A stretch of DNA of 8,795 nucleotides from an uncultured Oceanospirillaceae bacterium (GCA_937974825.1 CALJVD010000123.1:1-8795), one strand, 5' to 3'. Positions 1 to 6,827 are shown, counted from the stretch's first letter. The notes: generated by a model from the sequence alone, not told the origin. Program-made: numbers and translations.

Positions 1-137
1 AAGAAGACCTACAAAGTGTTGAGGGTATCGAAAACGACGAGTATGATGCCTGCGCTATCAACATCGAACAAACTGGTGCGGCTATGATTCCGGATTTGGA
101 TAAACTAGAAGCGGCTTTGATGGCTATAAGCAATTAA
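1..137 (+). CDS. 3' end of an unidentified gene (partial)
   Basis: Only one plus-strand frame is open through the left edge. It starts with a full codon at base 3, gives 44 residues and stops at TAA 135-137; the other two plus frames have stops inside this stretch. The visible C-terminus is acidic and probably helical, ending in LEAALMAISN. I do not recognise the family. The pattern GAAMIPDLDKLEAAL loosely recalls C-terminal helices of some glycosyltransferases, but that is too weak to name a function. The gene lies 38 bp upstream of the TagD-like gene on the same strand with no terminator between them, so it is probably in the same transcription unit and may also serve surface polysaccharide synthesis. 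Confidence 0.6.
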   Translation, partial: EDLQSVEGIENDEYDACAINIEQTGAAMIPDLDKLEAALMAISN

Positions 138-157
138 TTTTTCAGTTATAAACTACT

Positions 158-171
158 CTTGCTGGAGCAAG
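158..171 (+). promoter_or_regulatory. Ribosome binding site inside a small hairpin before tagD
   Basis: CTTGC (158-162) and GCAAG (167-171) can pair around the loop TGGA (163-166). The Shine-Dalgarno GGAG is at 164-167, so it is mostly in the loop. It sits 8 nt before the TTG at 176, which decides that start; the in-frame GTG at 182 would be 14 nt away. The hairpin is short, and an effect on translation is inference. Confidence 0.4.
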
Positions 172-175
172 CATT

Positions 176-565
176 TTGCGTGTGATCACTTTTGGAACTT
201 TCGATATTCTACATTACGGCCATATACGTATTTTGCAACGGGCAAAGGAAATGGGAACTTATCTAATAGTAGGGGTTTCATCTGATGCATTAAATGAAAA
301 AAAGAAAGGTAGAAAACCTGTTTATTCAGAATTTGAACGCATGGAAATCATACGTTCATTGCGCTGTGTAGATGAAGTATTCTTAGAAGAGTCACTTGAA
401 AAAAAGAGCGAGTATATTTTAAATAATTCTGCAGATATTTTAGTAATGGGTAATGATTGGGAAGGTAAGTTTGACGAGTTTCAAGATATTTGCAAAGTTC
501 ATTACCTCGAGCGCACTCCGTCCATCTCTACTACCTCGATTATCGAAGTACTAAGCTGCAAATGA
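176..565 (+). CDS. tagD: Glycerol-3-phosphate cytidylyltransferase (TagD family)
   Basis: Cytoplasmic enzyme expected to join glycerol 3-phosphate and CTP into CDP-glycerol and pyrophosphate. The 129-residue product matches the family closely: GTFDILHYGH at 7-16 is the HxGH nucleotide-binding signature, GNDWEGKFD at 92-100 matches the TagD/GCT block, and RTPSISTT at 113-120 corresponds to the canonical RTxGISTT motif, here with Ser in place of Gly. The length equals that of Bacillus TagD as I recall it. The start is TTG, supported by GGAG 8 nt upstream. The stop codon overlaps the next gene's ATG (ATGA at 562-565), so the two are probably translationally coupled. In Gram-positives CDP-glycerol feeds wall teichoic acid; here a TagB/TagF-like and a LicD-like transferase nearby are plausible users. 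A different cytidylyltransferase substrate, such as another polyol phosphate, is possible but less likely given the WEGKFD block. Confidence 0.88.
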   Translation: MRVITFGTFDILHYGHIRILQRAKEMGTYLIVGVSSDALNEKKKGRKPVYSEFERMEIIRSLRCVDEVFLEESLEKKSEYILNNSADILVMGNDWEGKFDEFQDICKVHYLERTPSISTTSIIEVLSCK

Positions 566-1863
566 CATCAACTTCCAGAATCCCTGAAAAGCTAGCGTTA
601 AAGATACTGTTTTTACTGTCTTTAATTTATGTTTTTTTCTCTCTAGGATTAGAAAGAAGCTTCCGAGAGTTCTCTTATCTTCTTTTTATTCTCATTATAG
701 CTTATACAATCAAATACCAAAGGCAGCTATTTAAAACGCCTCCTTTTTACTTTCTGATAGCTGCTACCCTAATAGCAATCATCACATGGCTCTTAACGGT
801 TTGGCAAGTGCCAAATATTGGCTCATCTTCTCCTAGGCTGGGAGACATTCTTGATAAGTTTTCCTTTCTCCCGCTCGCTGTTTTATTAATGGGTAACACA
901 AAAAGGACCTTTGTATTTTGGATAGTTGCCGTTATTGGAGCATTACTTACGCCATGGTTTTCAGGTAATGGGCTCACTGAAATCAAAGCAGCTTATAATG
1001 GGTTACGGACTGGCTTCGGTGGACATATTATTACGATGGGAATCGTTTATTCGACCATTGCTATAGCATGCCTCGTTTTCTATAAGCGATTTTTCTATCA
1101 CACAAAAAAACCTTGGGGTTACATCCTTTGGTTTCTGCTCTTAGCTTGCTCTTGCTTTGGTATTTATGCCTCCCAAACCCGGTCAATTTATCTTGGCATA
1201 TTTACTCTATACGCTTTAAGCAGCATCACTATTTTATATCTAGCACTAAACTCATGGAGAACATACCGATCAACTACATTGTTTTTTATTTTAACTTCAG
1301 CAATATTCATAACTATAGCTTATGTTTTGCAATCTCAAGGGTTCTTTGACCCTTTAATAGCAAAAATTGAACACGAGGAGTCTGTTTTTTGGCTTCTTCT
1401 ATCTGGCAATCTTGATGCTATTCCTAAAAACAGCTCGGGTTTACGCATTCACTTTTGGATTGAAGCTTACCACTGGATCTTAGAAAGACCTTGGACTGGT
1501 TGGGGTGCAGAGGCTAATAAAGATATGCACTTATTAGCCGGTAATTATTTTGGCAATCGACCTTTCATAACAGTCCATAACGACCTCTTAGATATTTTGC
1601 TAGCTTACGGACTCTTAGGAGCTATTTTTTACACCTCTTTAATTACGTGGCTCACTAAAGAAACCTATTTAATTTGGAAAAAAGGACTTATAGGTACAGA
1701 CTTATTTGTTTTCTTTTTGTTATTTTTATTATTTTTTCTATTAAATGGTATGTTTATGTCACTGCTGTTTTTTAGAGAAACAGTGTTTTTATGGAATGTA
1801 GTACTAGCTGGCTTTCTTGGGTTTATTTTGAAACATAAATATATTAAAAATAGCACATCATAA
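562..1863 (+). CDS. O-antigen ligase / polymerase family membrane protein (Wzy_C, WaaL-like)
   Basis: Polytopic inner-membrane protein of 433 residues with roughly 11-12 hydrophobic segments and a large periplasmic loop at about 256-345. The usual family marks are present: QTRSIYLG at 205-212 with its membrane-edge Arg (R207), a loop segment with R295 and ERPWTGWGAE at 308-317, and VHNDLLDILLAYGLLG at 338-353 carrying the conserved His339. WaaL joins undecaprenyl-linked glycan to lipid A-core in the periplasm; Wzy polymerases share the fold, and sequence alone does not separate them. The GT9 gene downstream favours ligase. The frame is open from 490, but the ATG at 562 is preferred because it forms an ATGA overlap with the tagD stop and leads straight into a short polar N-terminus and the first membrane helix. 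The gene is AT-rich and is followed by licD after one base. Confidence 0.78.
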   Translation: MTSTSRIPEKLALKILFLLSLIYVFFSLGLERSFREFSYLLFILIIAYTIKYQRQLFKTPPFYFLIAATLIAIITWLLTVWQVPNIGSSSPRLGDILDKFSFLPLAVLLMGNTKRTFVFWIVAVIGALLTPWFSGNGLTEIKAAYNGLRTGFGGHIITMGIVYSTIAIACLVFYKRFFYHTKKPWGYILWFLLLACSCFGIYASQTRSIYLGIFTLYALSSITILYLALNSWRTYRSTTLFFILTSAIFITIAYVLQSQGFFDPLIAKIEHEESVFWLLLSGNLDAIPKNSSGLRIHFWIEAYHWILERPWTGWGAEANKDMHLLAGNYFGNRPFITVHNDLLDILLAYGLLGAIFYTSLITWLTKETYLIWKKGLIGTDLFVFFLLFLLFFLLNGMFMSLLFFRETVFLWNVVLAGFLGFILKHKYIKNSTS

Positions 1864-1864
1864 A

Positions 1865-2632
1865 ATGACACAAATTAGAAAAATTCAACTTCATCAATTA
1901 AAAATGCTCTCTTTACTAGATGAAATATTAAGAGAAGAGGGAATCAAGTACTTTGCAGTCGGCGGCACTGCATTGGGAGCTATTAGACACGAAGGTTTTA
2001 TTCCTTGGGACGACGATATAGATATTGCTATGTTGCGCCCTGACTATGAAAAGTTTTTACAGATTCAGAGTAAACTTCCAGAAAATTTATTTATAATTAA
2101 CCATGAGTCTAATAAGAGCTACCCATGCTTTTTTTCAAAAATAATGGATAAAAACACTAATTTTTTAGATAGCACTCTTAGTAAATATGACATACCAAGG
2201 CACATTTTTATAGATGTTTTCCCTTGGGATAATGTTAATAACTGGAGGTCACTAAAGAAAAAATTAAAAAAAACCAATAAAAGGCTTAAGCGCACCACTT
2301 ATAAAAAATACGGAAGCACTTTAGATACACTAAAGTTTATATGGTACAAAGGGTTATATTGCTTTCGTGACTCTAACTTTTTTTATAAAAAAATGCTCAC
2401 TCAGACAAAAGAATCAGGTAGGAGCAGCTCAGATACTTGGGCACATGCTATGTATAACGATCACTTAAAGTATGATGAAATATTCCCTTTAAGGAAGGTT
2501 CGCTTCGAGAACACCGAGATTTATGTACCTAATAAATGTGAAAAGTATCTGAAAGAAAAATACGGTGACTATATGACGTTACCTGCGGAAAAAGATCGCA
2601 TTAACCACTCAACGTCTCCTAAAAAGAGATAG
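1865..2632 (+). CDS. LicD family phosphotransferase
   Basis: Predicted cytoplasmic nucleotidyltransferase-fold protein of 255 residues. The N-terminal block GGTALGAIRHEGFIPWDD begins at residue 33 and runs on into DIDI (51-54); it holds the GG and the paired aspartates that bind metal. FIDVFPWD at 115-122 and the C-terminal YLKEKYGDYMTLP at 228-240 complete the LicD pattern. Founders of the family move phosphocholine from CDP-choline to LPS or teichoic acid; eukaryotic fukutin/FKRP relatives use CDP-ribitol and can use CDP-glycerol. No choline uptake or LicC-type gene is visible, whereas tagD is two genes upstream, so CDP-glycerol is a reasonable donor guess (inference). The start lies one base after the preceding stop and lacks a clear Shine-Dalgarno, which suggests translational coupling. 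Very AT-rich, with A and T homopolymers up to 8 bases. Confidence 0.85.
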   Translation: MTQIRKIQLHQLKMLSLLDEILREEGIKYFAVGGTALGAIRHEGFIPWDDDIDIAMLRPDYEKFLQIQSKLPENLFIINHESNKSYPCFFSKIMDKNTNFLDSTLSKYDIPRHIFIDVFPWDNVNNWRSLKKKLKKTNKRLKRTTYKKYGSTLDTLKFIWYKGLYCFRDSNFFYKKMLTQTKESGRSSSDTWAHAMYNDHLKYDEIFPLRKVRFENTEIYVPNKCEKYLKEKYGDYMTLPAEKDRINHSTSPKKR

Positions 2633-2749
2633 CAACGATTTAATAGTATTCAGAGAACATAAGCATTTTCATTTCTAGTAATTCAGGCAAAGTACCAATT
2701 TATCTATTCCATTTAAATCTTAACTTGCATAAATTTAAGTAATATACAA
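2633..2749. other. AT-rich intergenic gap between licD and the GT9 gene
   Basis: This 117-bp stretch has no ORF of note and no convincing hairpin-plus-T-run terminator. No well-spaced sigma-70 promoter was found: TTGCAT (2725-2730) and TATACA (2743-2748) are only 12 bp apart and abut the ATG. The gap coincides with the shift from the AT-rich left cassette to the more GC-balanced right part, and may hold a promoter for the next two genes that I cannot resolve. Confidence 0.5.
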
Positions 2750-3817
2750 ATGACCACTTTACCCAATCACCCAAGCTCACTCTGCATCCTACGCTTATCG
2801 GCTATCGGTGATTGTTGCCACGCCATTGCTTTAGTACAAACAATCCAACGCCATTGGCCAAACACCAAAATTACTTGGGTAATCGGTAAAGTTGAAGCTC
2901 AGCTTATTGCAGCCATTCCTAACCTTGAAGATATAGAGCTTATTGTTTTTGATAAAAAACAAGGTAGAAAAGAGTACCAGCAATTAAAAAACAACTTAAA
3001 GGGAAGGAATTTCGATGTTCTTTTACACTTGCAAGCAAACTTTCGAGCCAACCTTGTCAGCCGTTGTATTCCTGCTAAAAAACGCATCGGCTTTGGTTTT
3101 AAACGAGCACGTGAGTTGCAGTGGTTATTCACCAATATTAAAGCGCCTATCTCTTCAGGTGAGCACGTAGCGGAAGGCTTTATGGATTTTGCTTTAGCTA
3201 TGGGGCTGCCTGCAAGCAAGCCCAGTTGGCAAGTCGATATTCCAAAATTACAGCAAGAATGGGCAGACCAACATAAAGATGAGCGCCCCTTATTTGTATT
3301 ATGCCCAGCAGCCAGCAAAGCAGAAAGGAACTGGACAACCGAAGGCTACGCCGCCTTGATAGACCATGCGCACAATAAAGGGATGAAGGTAGTTTTGGTC
3401 GGCAGCCCAGCGCCCATGGAAGTTGAGCTATCTAACCAAATTAATGCACTCACCTCATTTGTAGATGAGAACTTAGTCGGTAAAACCACCTTGCCGCAAC
3501 TATTAGCACTGCTTAAGGTTGCCAATTTAGTGGTGGCACCCGATACCGGCCCTGCCCACATGGCCACCATCGTTGGTACGCCTGTGCTTGGGCTTTATGC
3601 GGCACAAACACCCCAGCGAACGGGCCCATACCACTACAAAGATGTTGCGGTGAGCGTGTATGATGAGGCTCTTTTAGCCGAAACGGGTAAAACCGCTGAC
3701 CAAGTTCCTTGGCGTACACGAGTAAGAGATCCTGAGGCAATGTCTAGAATAAGATTAGATAGAGTCATTGACGCGTTTAATAATTTAATGGAGTCAACCA
3801 ATGTGCATGCAAACTAA
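2750..3817 (+). CDS. Glycosyltransferase family 9 (ADP-heptose:LPS heptosyltransferase-like)
   Basis: Predicted cytoplasmic, membrane-peripheral GT-B enzyme of 355 residues that would add heptose (or a related sugar) to the growing LPS core. The N-terminal RLSAIGDCCHA (15-25) matches the family's acceptor-side motif. The C-terminal half has PAASKAERNW (186-195), the usual sugar-nucleotide motif with its Lys, and PDTGPAHMATIVGTPVLGLYA from 264 onward, the strongest GT9 signature. Length is typical of WaaC/WaaF/WaaQ-type enzymes, but which linkage it makes cannot be told. The ATG at 2750 gives about ten residues before the conserved core; its Shine-Dalgarno is weak. The gene overlaps the next by 17 bp, so the pair is an operon. 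Its 3' half is GC-rich compared with the genes to the left (37 G+C of 60 in 3541-3600). Confidence 0.88.
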   Translation: MTTLPNHPSSLCILRLSAIGDCCHAIALVQTIQRHWPNTKITWVIGKVEAQLIAAIPNLEDIELIVFDKKQGRKEYQQLKNNLKGRNFDVLLHLQANFRANLVSRCIPAKKRIGFGFKRARELQWLFTNIKAPISSGEHVAEGFMDFALAMGLPASKPSWQVDIPKLQQEWADQHKDERPLFVLCPAASKAERNWTTEGYAALIDHAHNKGMKVVLVGSPAPMEVELSNQINALTSFVDENLVGKTTLPQLLALLKVANLVVAPDTGPAHMATIVGTPVLGLYAAQTPQRTGPYHYKDVAVSVYDEALLAETGKTADQVPWRTRVRDPEAMSRIRLDRVIDAFNNLMESTNVHAN

Positions 3818-4892
3818 ACACCTGCACCAAAAACGACAAGGGAAGACAACTAAACGCTACGTTTTTTTCATCAATGCGGCCTATTGCTACTCAATATACA
3901 GGCCCCTACAAGAAAAAATTATACAGCAGGGCCACAAGGCTGCTTGGTTCTTCGCTAAAGGTACTCCTGTCGCCTTGCTGCCTAATGAAACGTTATTAGC
4001 CAACGAACAAGAAGTAAAAGAGTTTGCACCCGATGTTATGTTTGGTGCGGCTGATTGGGTACCCTATTACTTACCCGGCTTAAAAGTTATGCTTTTTCAT
4101 GGGCTATCCATTAATAAACGTGGCTCTAAAAATAATGCGCACTTTAATGTAAGAGGCTGGTACGATCTTTACTGTACCCATGCAGACCACGACACTCATA
4201 CTTTCAAACAATTAGCAGACAAACATAAAAACTTTTATGTACGTAAAACCGGTTGGCCTAAGCTTGACTTGCTGTTTCAATCGCAAAAAAAACATGAGAA
4301 AAAAGCAGCGGCCAATGTAAAGACTCTTTTTTTTGCGTCTACCTTCTCACCTTCTATTACAGCCGCACCTGCGGTAGCAGATGAGCTGAAACGCATTTCA
4401 AACCTTTCTGATTGGAAAGTATTAGCCACCTTACACCCTTTGATGGCGCCCGACGTCATGGAAAAGTACGTATCGATGCAAGATGAAAACTTTATCTTCT
4501 TACCACCCGATGCAGACCTATACGAAGCCATGGCTCAAGCCGACGTGATGCTATGCGACACTTCATCTATTATGTATGAGTTTATGTTTCTTAATAAACC
4601 AGTGGTTACTTTAAACACTAAGAATCCCGGCCCTTTCCTTACTGATGTGCACAGTGCTAGTGAGGTGTTTGCAGCAATAGAGCACGTAACTGACGATGCC
4701 ACAACACAGTTAAGTGCCGCACAAGCAGTGTGTAAAGAACTACATTCATACAGTGATGGTGAGTCTAGCCTCAGGGTATTAGCCGCTGTTGATGAGGTTT
4801 TGAGTGAAGGATTAACTAAGTTAAAGAAAAAACCCTTTAACTTAGTTAGAAAACTGAAGCTTAGAAAACGTTTAGGTTATTGGAAAATATAG
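3801..4892 (+). CDS. CDP-glycerol glycerophosphotransferase family protein (TagB/TagF-like)
   Basis: A 363-residue soluble GT-B-like protein resembling the Glyphos_transf family, which transfers glycerol phosphate from CDP-glycerol to a glycan or to poly(glycerol phosphate). Motifs in order: MLFHGLSINKRG (97-108) with the conserved His100-Gly; TGWPKLDLL (150-158), matching the family's G-x-P-x-x-D; LATLHPLM (208-215) with His212; and CDTSSIMYEFMFLNKPVV (252-269), which matches the nucleotide/phosphate-binding block. Length is near Bacillus TagB (single addition) and about half of TagF (polymerase), which hints at a priming or single-decoration role. The ATG at 3801 is preferred over the ATG at 3807 because GGAG (3790-3793) lies 7 nt before it. 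The gene overlaps the GT9 gene by 17 bp. A basic C-terminal tail (about residues 340-363) could bind membrane. A long inverted repeat lies in its last codons. The donor is inferred from the family and from nearby tagD. Confidence 0.8.
   Translation: MCMQTKHLHQKRQGKTTKRYVFFINAAYCYSIYRPLQEKIIQQGHKAAWFFAKGTPVALLPNETLLANEQEVKEFAPDVMFGAADWVPYYLPGLKVMLFHGLSINKRGSKNNAHFNVRGWYDLYCTHADHDTHTFKQLADKHKNFYVRKTGWPKLDLLFQSQKKHEKKAAANVKTLFFASTFSPSITAAPAVADELKRISNLSDWKVLATLHPLMAPDVMEKYVSMQDENFIFLPPDADLYEAMAQADVMLCDTSSIMYEFMFLNKPVVTLNTKNPGPFLTDVHSASEVFAAIEHVTDDATTQLSAAQAVCKELHSYSDGESSLRVLAAVDEVLSEGLTKLKKKPFNLVRKLKLRKRLGYWKI
4813..4848. repeat. Perfect 14-bp inverted repeat in the 3' end of the TagB/TagF-like gene
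   Basis: TAACTAAGTTAAAG (4813-4826) is exactly complementary to CTTTAACTTAGTTA (4835-4848), leaving the 8-base loop AAAAAACC (4827-4834). It lies within coding sequence and ends 44 bases before the stop codon's last base. No T-run follows it on either strand, so it is not a classical intrinsic terminator. It could stabilise the mRNA 3' end or slow read-through from the convergent transcripts (inference). Confidence 0.75.
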
Positions 4893-4906
4893 TCGTTTAA
4901 GCGCTA

Positions 4907-6826
4907 CTAATGACTAGTATTCTCGCCAGAATACCAATTATTTTTCGTTAAAAGCTGGTTCACCAGCTGCAGCCTGTACTGATTCCATAACAACGCACTC
5001 TGTAATTCTAGGTCGTCTGGTGTTGAGCTATCCCGCACCTCCCCCGTACTTCCGTCAAAGGTTAGCCAGTTATTGCCGCTGAACCAAACATAGTTATTTC
5101 CTTGCTTGCTTAAAGCACCGTTTTTTCCAAAAGGCTTTTCTGTTAATAACGAACGTCCAAAGGTTGCGATGGGGGTTTTAATCGCCATTAAGGAGGCCAG
5201 CGTAGGTAATAAGTCATACTGTGACACATAGGTAGAATCGATACCTGGCTCGACCTCCCCGTGCGGTGAGTAAACTATAAGAGGAATGTTAAACGACGCT
5301 TTTTTATCATGTGTGGCTGCCTTTAATACATGATCGGCCATGAAGATAAAGGTGGTATTTTGATAGGCTGGGTGGCTCTGCATTGATTGCATAAACTGCT
5401 GCAACGACCAATCACTGTATCTTAGGGTGTTTAAATAGCTGTGTTTTTCATTTTCACCATGAGGATAAACATGAAACTCCTGGCCCGGGTCAGGAAACGG
5501 CTCGTGAGTGGTGCCCGTAAAGAAGAATGCAAAGAACGGTGAGTCTGCATCTACTTGTTTCAGTTTTTGTGATAAAAACATTAGCCCTTCGTAATCCCAG
5601 CCAAAAGCAGGCATGGAGACGGGGTAATCCCTTAACATGGGAAAGTCTTCCATACCGTAGTACTGGTTAAAACCAACTAAGCTTGCGATGGCATCCATAT
5701 GAAACGATCGACGTGAAGAGGTCTGCATCATCACTGTATCATAACCAATGTTATCCGCTTCTTTTGCTAGCGTGGTCAGTCGGTTTTGTTCTAGCCCCCA
5801 GCCCAACGTTTGTCTTCCTTCTAACAGTGGGATTGAAGCAAGTATCGCTTGTACACCTTCGATACTACGTTGCCCTGCTGCAAAGGTATTAGTCCAAACT
5901 CTAGACTTCGTAATGAGTTCGTCCATAAAAGGCGTGGCACCATAGTTAGTACCAGACAAACCATCAATATACTCAGCGCTCCAACTTTCTAACAAAATCA
6001 CAACCACATTATTGTGTTTACCGTCGATATCGTACGCTGGTATTGCGCGTTGAAAAGGAACTATCTCTAACTTCTGCTCAAGTTGCTTAAGCTCTTGCTC
6101 TGTAAAAAAGCGTGTGACACCTTTGTTCTTATTCGCTCTTCGTGTGTTATGTACCACAGAAAAAGCACCGTTCATGGCTAGGTTGGCTTTCTGTTCACTG
6201 CTTAATGAATAAGCGTCAGCAATACTTAAAGTCTTACCATCCAGCACCAAACCTCTAATAAAGAGTGTTGCTATTAATAAACCTAAAAGACTGAATGCCA
6301 GTTTATTCTGCCAGCCAGTTAAGTCGGGGGTTATGGCTGCCGGTTTTACTATGAGCTTATTCCAGCCAATCGCTGCAATTAACACCATCGCAGCAGCTGC
6401 TAGCACCCAGTAAATTTTGCTACTGTTTAACAGAGTTAGAAAAAAGCCAACATCCTGTCCTAAATAGAGTAGTTCTGTGCTGATATGGCGGTTAACTTCA
6501 GCAAAATAAACAACGCTGCTTAAGTAAAGCATCCATGTAAGTGCCAGTACAGCATACGCAAACCACAGCACATAGCGGCTTAAACTGTTTCGTACTCCCA
6601 ACCAAGCAAGCGTCATATAAACTAAAAAGAACAAGGCGTAACTGGCCGTGGTAATAGAGAGGTCGAACCTTACCCCGTAAGCAAAAGCATGCAGGGCCGA
6701 CAAAAAAGACAGGTCAGAAAAATACTCGGGGTAGTTAAAATAAAACAATGCACGCAGTAAAACACATACAACCAGTGAAAATAAAACAGGGGCTATTAGG
6801 TATGATAATAAATTACGAACAATCAT
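4907..6826 (-). CDS. LtaS/OpgB-like phosphoglycerol transferase (sulfatase fold, membrane-anchored)
   Basis: A 639-residue protein with about five N-terminal membrane helices (roughly residues 9-30, 58-79, 85-108, 138-155, 176-191) and a C-terminal sulfatase-fold domain that should face the periplasm. Catalytic landmarks: VVVILLESWS (274-283) with metal ligand Glu280, GQRSIEG (318-324) with Ser321 at the nucleophile position, GTTHEPF (438-444), and ADH (497-499) with Asp498-His499. LtaS and OpgB move glycerol phosphate from phosphatidylglycerol to teichoic acid or periplasmic glucans; LtaS uses Thr where this protein has Ser. The frame is open to a TTG at 6838, but ATG 6826 is preferred because GGAAG lies 5 nt upstream of it. 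The gene starts 21 bp after the YejM-like gene with no terminator, so they are probably co-transcribed. Acceptor unknown; a phosphoethanolamine transferase or true sulfatase is less likely given the LtaS-like layout. Confidence 0.78.
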   Translation of the reverse strand: MIVRNLLSYLIAPVLFSLVVCVLLRALFYFNYPEYFSDLSFLSALHAFAYGVRFDLSITTASYALFFLVYMTLAWLGVRNSLSRYVLWFAYAVLALTWMLYLSSVVYFAEVNRHISTELLYLGQDVGFFLTLLNSSKIYWVLAAAAMVLIAAIGWNKLIVKPAAITPDLTGWQNKLAFSLLGLLIATLFIRGLVLDGKTLSIADAYSLSSEQKANLAMNGAFSVVHNTRRANKNKGVTRFFTEQELKQLEQKLEIVPFQRAIPAYDIDGKHNNVVVILLESWSAEYIDGLSGTNYGATPFMDELITKSRVWTNTFAAGQRSIEGVQAILASIPLLEGRQTLGWGLEQNRLTTLAKEADNIGYDTVMMQTSSRRSFHMDAIASLVGFNQYYGMEDFPMLRDYPVSMPAFGWDYEGLMFLSQKLKQVDADSPFFAFFFTGTTHEPFPDPGQEFHVYPHGENEKHSYLNTLRYSDWSLQQFMQSMQSHPAYQNTTFIFMADHVLKAATHDKKASFNIPLIVYSPHGEVEPGIDSTYVSQYDLLPTLASLMAIKTPIATFGRSLLTEKPFGKNGALSKQGNNYVWFSGNNWLTFDGSTGEVRDSSTPDDLELQSALLWNQYRLQLVNQLLTKNNWYSGENTSH

Positions 6827-6827
6827 T

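Noticed and set aside
490..561. Longer N-terminus for the ligase-like protein starting at an ATG at 490
   Set aside because: The extra 24 residues are tagD read in another frame and are polar; the ATG at 562 gives an ATGA overlap and leads directly to the first membrane helix.
2725..2748. Possible sigma-70 promoter (TTGCAT and TATACA) before the GT9 gene
   Set aside because: The spacer is only 12 bp and the -10 would touch the start codon.
2899..3318. Minus-strand open frame opposite the GT9 gene
   Set aside because: It has no family motif, is rich in Cys and Ser as expected for antisense reading, and lies wholly inside a well-supported gene.
5683..5945. Two overlapping plus-strand open frames opposite the LtaS-like gene
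   Set aside because: Both are short, unrecognisable and antisense to the conserved catalytic block of the minus-strand gene.
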